This document shows, one piece after another, positions 58,739-64,000 of a stretch of DNA of 64,000 bases (position 1 is its first letter; every line of letters begins with the position of its first letter). The stretch spans positions 124,001 to 188,000 of the forward strand of contig QEYB01000150.1 of assembly GCA_017562135.1 (NCBI GenBank). The letters run 5' to 3'. The notes under the pieces were generated by a model. It searched no databases, was not told the DNA's origin, and was given only the letters and a program-made list of their open reading frames with translations. The position numbers and the translations under genes are program-made. Origin of the DNA: Dipylidium caninum. Taxonomy: Eukaryota; Platyhelminthes; Cestoda; Cyclophyllidea; Dipylidiidae.

Positions 58739-60769
58739 GTGAGTTTATGTTTAAGCTATGCTCCAGCCTTTCTCAAATTCTTGTAAAGTAGGAAGCGAGA
58801 ACGGGCCTTTATGGTTGTTAACTTATTCATATCAAGATATCTTTGTATCACTTACCTTGAGTTGTTGCTATTCTCAGTTTAAAGATGCGCTGTTCAGCAT
58901 TTCAGAATTGACCTAGTAAATGTAAACTTCAAACGGGAATTTTATCCTGTCTAGCGTCTAATTCTGCCTACATTTTCATTCTGTAAATCTCATTGCTTAA
59001 CAATACATTTATGTAATCTACTAATTGGCTCTTTAACGATGGCAATTAGTAATTTAATATCGTCATTGACAAGTGAGGATATTCTGTGGCGTTTTGTCTC
59101 TTCCCTCATTTTTGATGTTTGATAAACAAAAGCTTTTACGGCCCATTTAACCGGGTAGCTATATACTTTCCTTTTTGCATGTCACAGAGTTGAACTCGAC
59201 TCCTCTGTACGCATTTCTTGTGCCTCGAACTTCAGTACCGGCATCGATACGGAGATGTTCGGATACGTCTGTTACCACAAATACTTGTACAGTCGTCATC
59301 TACCCCTCTCTCGAAGGTACATTGCTTCGATCGGGTCTTTGGATCCACCGATCAGCCCCATCATCGCCTTCTCTCTCCCCACCCTCCTTTCCACGCCACC
59401 GTATACAATCATCCTCACCTGACCTCCTCGCAAATCAGTCCTCCACTGTAGTCACTATTACTCGTGCTGAAGGATCTGTTGGTGGCAGCGGCGGCAGCAC
59501 CAATGGTGGTGTAGTAATCAATGTTGAGGATGCATTTCTCAATCGCTCTTCTGTTCTCTTCGTTGCAGTCTCTTTTATTCTCCTTATGTTCATTTCCCTC
59601 GCCTGGCTAGTCTTTTACTACGTCCAACGATTTCGATACCTCCACACTAAGGAGCGCGCCTCTGTGAGTTATTGCTTTGCATTTACCCATGATTTCATCG
59701 GGATATGATTTAATGGCGTGTTTCTAAGTCTCCTTTTATCTGGGGGCAATACGAGAGGGATGATTACTAATCGCTACTGAAGGAAAAGGAGGTTGGGGAG
59801 AGAAAGCCTAGGCGAATTAAAATAACTTTTTTCATCCGTTTTATTCGCCGCAGAAGCATTTCACCCGCTAAAGTAGTATTACCTATATAAACACGTCCAT
59901 TAATCTATCTTTTTAGTCAATAATTTCCACTTCTAGTAAACTCAATGGACCTGGCTCTGTATAATTTAACTTAAAAGAGAGATTGATATCACAACTGGTC
60001 CTTCCTCCTTGTCTATAAATTCTAAATAATTGATTATTTTTCGACATCTCGTGTGTTTTTTAGCGTCGCCTTGCCGAACTGGCGCGGAAAGCTGTTGCTC
60101 GAATTCCGTTGAAACTACTTCAGGCTGGAGATAAGGTTAGTTGTGGCACGTTGGATCTCCACGCTTGATTGTCTTTTTTTCGAGCCTTTTTTGGAAATTT
60201 GTGAAGTGAGGAGAGGTGTTATCAAAACGAGGTTGCCATTTGGTATCAACGAGAAATTTATGGTAGATAGACTTTTACGAAATGGTTAATAATTCAACTA
60301 GGGACGACGTAGTTCGCGATAATGAAGAGTGCCTGTTGAAAATTTTTGATGAAATGTCTTGACAATGGTCAAGCCATCTGTAGCTTTATTCCAGCATCTA
60401 CCGTTAGGTACATAGAGTGCTAGATATTTCTCTGGAGCCGTAATCGGTAGGAGTTGACTAAGACTATAATATCGAGTCAAAGTAACAACTTTGCTATCGC
60501 CTGTGTTAGTAATCTGAGTACATTATAAGACGATTAAAATATAAACGGCCGTGGAATTATTGCCTACGCACGTAATCCCTATTTTGATGGCCTCTGAATC
60601 AGTTTCTCTTGTATTTTATTGGTTCTATCAAGGTCATTGACTTCATTTGTCTTCCCTTTCCCTCCTCTCTTCTTTTCCTTGCGCAGGAAATTGGTGCTAA
60701 TGGGGAACACTGTGCCATCTGTATTGAGCCCTATCGCCCGTTCGATAACATCAGGATTCTTCCTTGCAG
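58367..60769 (+). CDS. Goliath/GRAIL-type PA-TM-RING E3 ubiquitin ligase (5' and 3' incomplete)
   Basis: Membrane ubiquitin ligase of the RNF13/RNF128/RNF130/RNF150 (Goliath) group, which acts on endosomes. Exons: about 58367-58738, 59188-59663, 60064-60135 and 60687-60769. Exon A holds a divergent luminal PA domain ([33 protein letters not shown]). Exon B has a Ser/Pro- and Gly-rich linker, the membrane helix [20 protein letters not shown], then [14 protein letters not shown]. Goliath proteins have FYYIQRFRY here. Exon C has [20 protein letters not shown]. Exon D begins the RING-H2: [19 protein letters not shown], three of the eight zinc ligands. The rest of the RING was not found up to 64000. 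The signal-peptide exon was not found either. Confidence 0.86.
59188..59663 (+). CDS. PA-RING ligase exon B: linker and transmembrane helix
   Basis: Acceptor GTCACAG, donor GCCTCT|GTGAGT. Includes [19 protein letters not shown], a Ser/Pro-rich stretch, a [10 protein letters not shown] spacer, an NRSS glycosylation-type site and the membrane helix. Confidence 0.88.
60064..60135 (+). CDS. PA-RING ligase exon C
   Basis: 72 bases, phase 0 at both ends, acceptor TTTTTTAG, donor GATAAG|GTTAGT. Encodes [20 protein letters not shown], the juxtamembrane helix of Goliath proteins (RRLGDAAKKAISKLQ). Confidence 0.9.
60687..60769 (+). CDS. PA-RING ligase exon D: start of RING-H2
   Basis: Acceptor CCTTGCGCAG, donor TTGCAG|GTGCGT. 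Encodes [20 protein letters not shown]. The next exon should start with the His-x-Phe-His of the RING. Confidence 0.92.
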
Positions 60770-63700
60770 GTGCGTGTTATCTAATTATTTAATCCTTTTC
60801 TTCTCTAGATCTCATTTTTTATCAAAACGTGGGTTTTTGCGAAATTTTTGACAATATCGAAGGTCCAATATTTACCCGTTTCCTTGACTTATACAAAGTT
60901 TCTCTGTTTCCATCGTTCGTATTTAAATTATTTCACCTCATCCCCCCTAAATTATCAATTTTATGAATGCCCATCTCTTGAGAGCGTTGATAACTTCTCA
61001 TTTGTCTTCAAATAGTGCTTTAAGGCATGCCGTTCAAAAGCTGACAAAAACCTTGCACTTGCGTGCTTAGCATTAATTTGTGTCTATTACTGGTTGCCTG
61101 CCTTTGGGCTGACTCCCGAGTAACTGTTTTATGACAAAAATCCCTCACCGTCTCAAATGTCTGCGTCTGGGTGGTATTTATATTCCCCTTTAATTGCATA
61201 ACACATTTTGCAGAATTTTTGTAACCTATTTTATGCCTTTGAAATCGCTAATTACCTGTTTGGCGTCCCAACGTAAAAACTCAACTTCTTTTTATGATAC
61301 CTTTTTAAAACCTTGTCGTTTTTTTCCATTTCTCTCTTTTTGATAAAAGATTTTAACTTGATGTAAGGCTCCCCTATTTCGATTAACATGTTTGACATTT
61401 CATAGTTCAGGTCTTAAGCCCATGGCATTCATTGTGTCTCACGTGTGCTTCATCTGTCCTCTACCAATGTGTGGTGTAGTGCACCTTTTTTAACCAATAG
61501 AGATTAGGGTGGTAAAGTAAGGACAACGCCCCCCACCCTTCCTCTCCTCCGTCACGTTTGATCCCTGTTTGAGAAAGATAATAACGCCAACCTCTCGATT
61601 ACCGATTTGGGGTCGGGATGATAGCCCAGATTTTGCTGTTTTCAGTGTTAAAACACCAAAATGGCTGGCAAAATGATTGACACTTGTCATCCAGCATAAA
61701 ATTGGAGGAACTAGAATATCTCTCCGCTAGGCTTGACATCACCCTATTTATTGGAATAAGACTGTCTTCTTTTTTGACTGCATTGAGACGTAAACCCCTT
61801 TTCGATTTTACTTTGAGCCTAAAAGCACAGGGATTATTGATCAAGATTGGGTGTGCGAGATGTGATTATACAGTTATTGACATGATATTTTCTACATTTT
61901 AAAGGAAACTAATTATATTCTGTTATATTTTACCCCTATATGATTAGTCTAATGTGGTATAGGATAATAAATCTGAGGAATTTGTTTATAATCACCAAAC
62001 TGTCGAACATTAGACGTACGATTTCCAACTGTAAATAATATTAAAAAATCCAACAATCACTCAGAACTCCCTTAGACAGTTGGATGGCGTAAGTTGACTC
62101 ATGAGTCAGATGATTACGGAGTGGGTTTAAAGAAACATGATTCGCCCTTTGGAAATGGCAGTGAGGAAGAGGCTATCTGCCCACAATAAATACACCACAA
62201 TGGATTCTGTTCTGTCGAGTCGAAGCCTGTCTTCTTTCTGGTACCCGTCATCGTAGCAGGCAGGAATTTTGTGCGGGTTAATTATTTGAGTGGATGATTG
62301 GTTTGGTTTGGTGAGGTGTAAGTAGTAAGGACACATGACTGAGGTGACTAAAAATTATAATAATATGCACACTAAGCCCGAGGTCAAAATTCCATGACCT
62401 TAAAGCGGTTACTGTAGTCGATCTACGGAGTCGAAATTAGTCAGTCGCTAGCGATAAATAGGTTTGAAGAGGTATTTGCGTTTCCGTAGCTCTTCAGAGT
62501 TGACATTGAGGTTTTGGCCCGGAAATAGATAATCGAAAAGAATTATATTTTCCAGAATGCGAGGCCACCGCGCGTGGACCTCACGGTGTGATACGGGAAG
62601 GAGACGGTGAGGGTGGACAGGGCCAGGCGTTGCAGCCAATCACAAACAGATTTATACTTCCCTACTTGTATGCCACAACAAACGGGTGGGCTAGGCACGG
62701 AGAGCGACGCCGAAAGGGCACATTTTTGTGCTTCCGACTTCTCTTAGGACTGTAAACTAGATCATGCAATCCTTTTTTGCCTTCCACATTCCTGATTCCA
62801 ATTTCTTACCGTAATGAGTTTTCAAATTCTCATGTTAGCTCCATTTTGAATAAACACATTCTGCAAGGAACTGTTAGAAACTGGTGCTACTTAACTTTTT
62901 GGCTAGTCGAATCTGGTTTATGAGCCAGTGAAGAACATTAAAGTCTTTCGCATTCGCCGCAGTAGAATAATACTTGTTCAACTTAGAGAAGGTTGATGGC
63001 GACTACTGGCCCAAGCAAGTCTCAAGTATTTACATGTGTGCATTTAAGAAATCAAAATTGATGTTCGACTCATTAGCCGAAACTCAAATCACATTTTTCA
63101 GTGTTTTTATCTTTCTAAATCTGACTATTCGTTTCAGTTATTTAATCGGTGCTGTGCGTAGGTTGCATGTTTAATGTCAAAATGTATGGATATGAAGAGA
63201 CTTAACCGTCAAGCGAAGCTGACAATAAGGAGAGGGCGGGGGTAGGGTAGACAGGGTCAGTGCTTGAAGTTGAGGTTTTTGGTTATCGATGCCCTGTGAA
63301 TATCCAAACCCATGTCTAAAGCGCTTAGCAATGGCGGTATTGGGGCTTGTTGACTGAACGTTAAACACACGCATTAAGCAGAAGTTGGCTCTCGCTGTCA
63401 CTTGTTAAAGTTTGAGTGCGAAATCGACATTCGCCTTCTTTGTTTGGCAGAAATAGAGCGGCAGGTGGTGAGGTCGACAAATTGACAAGCCGGGGGAGAG
63501 ACAAAAGGTGGGAAACAGAATGCAAGTCGGGGTTTGCATGTTTGTGCCGGTGTGTGAATACTATTCAATCGGCCTCGTCTGGAAGTCGGGCAGCAGTAGA
63601 TTCTCTCACGCCACACCGTCGCGTGGTGATGGCACTCACCGCCTTCGGATGACGATGCTAATGTTGGCGCATAACGAGTTGGTCAGTTTTTTATGAGTGT

Positions 63701-64000
63701 GGGAGAAAGCCGACACCATCAGTCATCCGGTCCGGCTGGCTCTTTACACTTGCTTTTTTGAACCTAATCTCCCGATTACTGATTAAATAAAAGTCGGGAA
63801 TGTGTGCAAATCATGCCGCTAAACCCTTGTTCCGTATGCCCACTTGCTATCTGCGGACTTGGCCCGAAGGAGATGCTGACCATCTCAGGCATATCGAACA
63901 CACTAACCGTTAATTACCATTAACTGAATACCAATTCCTTCAACCACATCAACTTACTCATATACCGCAATAGCGGGCTCGCTCTCACTTTTGTTGTCAC
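60770..64000. other. Downstream intron of the ligase gene or intergenic
   Basis: Scanned for the H-x-F-H ... C ... D-P-W part of a RING on the + strand without success. No other gene recognised. A minus-strand frame at 62448-62639 was not accepted. Confidence 0.45.

Noticed and set aside
62448..62639. Minus-strand frame with LFPGQNLNVNSEELRKRKYL
   Set aside because: Short, starts at TTG and has no recognised domain or supporting neighbours.
1..64000. tRNA, rRNA, CRISPR, insertion sequences, origins of replication
   Set aside because: I looked for T-loop consensus (GTTCGANNC) with matching arms, repeat-spacer patterns and transposase motifs and saw none that held up.

Overview
This is a stretch of animal nuclear DNA, moderately AT-rich, with spliced genes, mostly GT-AG introns, introns from about 50 bases to several kb, and no bacterial-style operons, rRNA, CRISPR array or tRNA that I could see. 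I think it comes from a flatworm, perhaps a tapeworm, but this is inference. It rests on the gene content, the mix of short and long introns, and a serine palmitoyltransferase gene with no initiator ATG of its own, which would fit flatworm spliced leaders that end in AUG.

Layout: (1) 1-3.1 kb, no supported gene. (2) 3.1-8.7 kb, + strand, SPTLC1, the LCB1 subunit of serine palmitoyltransferase, in four exons that join in frame. (3) 9.8-15.5 kb, two intronless genes facing each other about 4.3 kb apart. Both encode a protein starting with an N-myristoylation-like motif (MGxKxSKxLF), then a low-complexity middle, then a C-terminal KH-like domain whose GxxG loop is lost. I do not recognise this family and think it is the most novel item here. 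(4) 17.4-51.4 kb, + strand, one very large gene for a GRIP-type scaffold with seven PDZ domains. I traced 16 exon blocks. One holds a frame conflict that a 55-base internal intron would repair, giving one continuous reading frame of 1,310 codons plus stop. (5) 54.5-55.3 kb, + strand, NDUFB7 (complex I), two exons. (6) 55.5-56.1 kb, - strand, a TMEM199/Vma12-like V-ATPase assembly factor, tail to tail with NDUFB7. (7) 58.4-60.8 kb, + strand, a Goliath/GRAIL-type PA-TM-RING ubiquitin ligase whose last RING exons lie outside the window or were not found.

The genes do not form a pathway. They are neighbours with separate jobs: sphingolipid synthesis in the ER, receptor or vesicle scaffolding, mitochondrial respiration, V-ATPase assembly and endosomal ubiquitination. 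Exon borders were set by hand from splice consensus, reading phase and remembered family alignments. All homology statements come from pattern recognition, not database searches.
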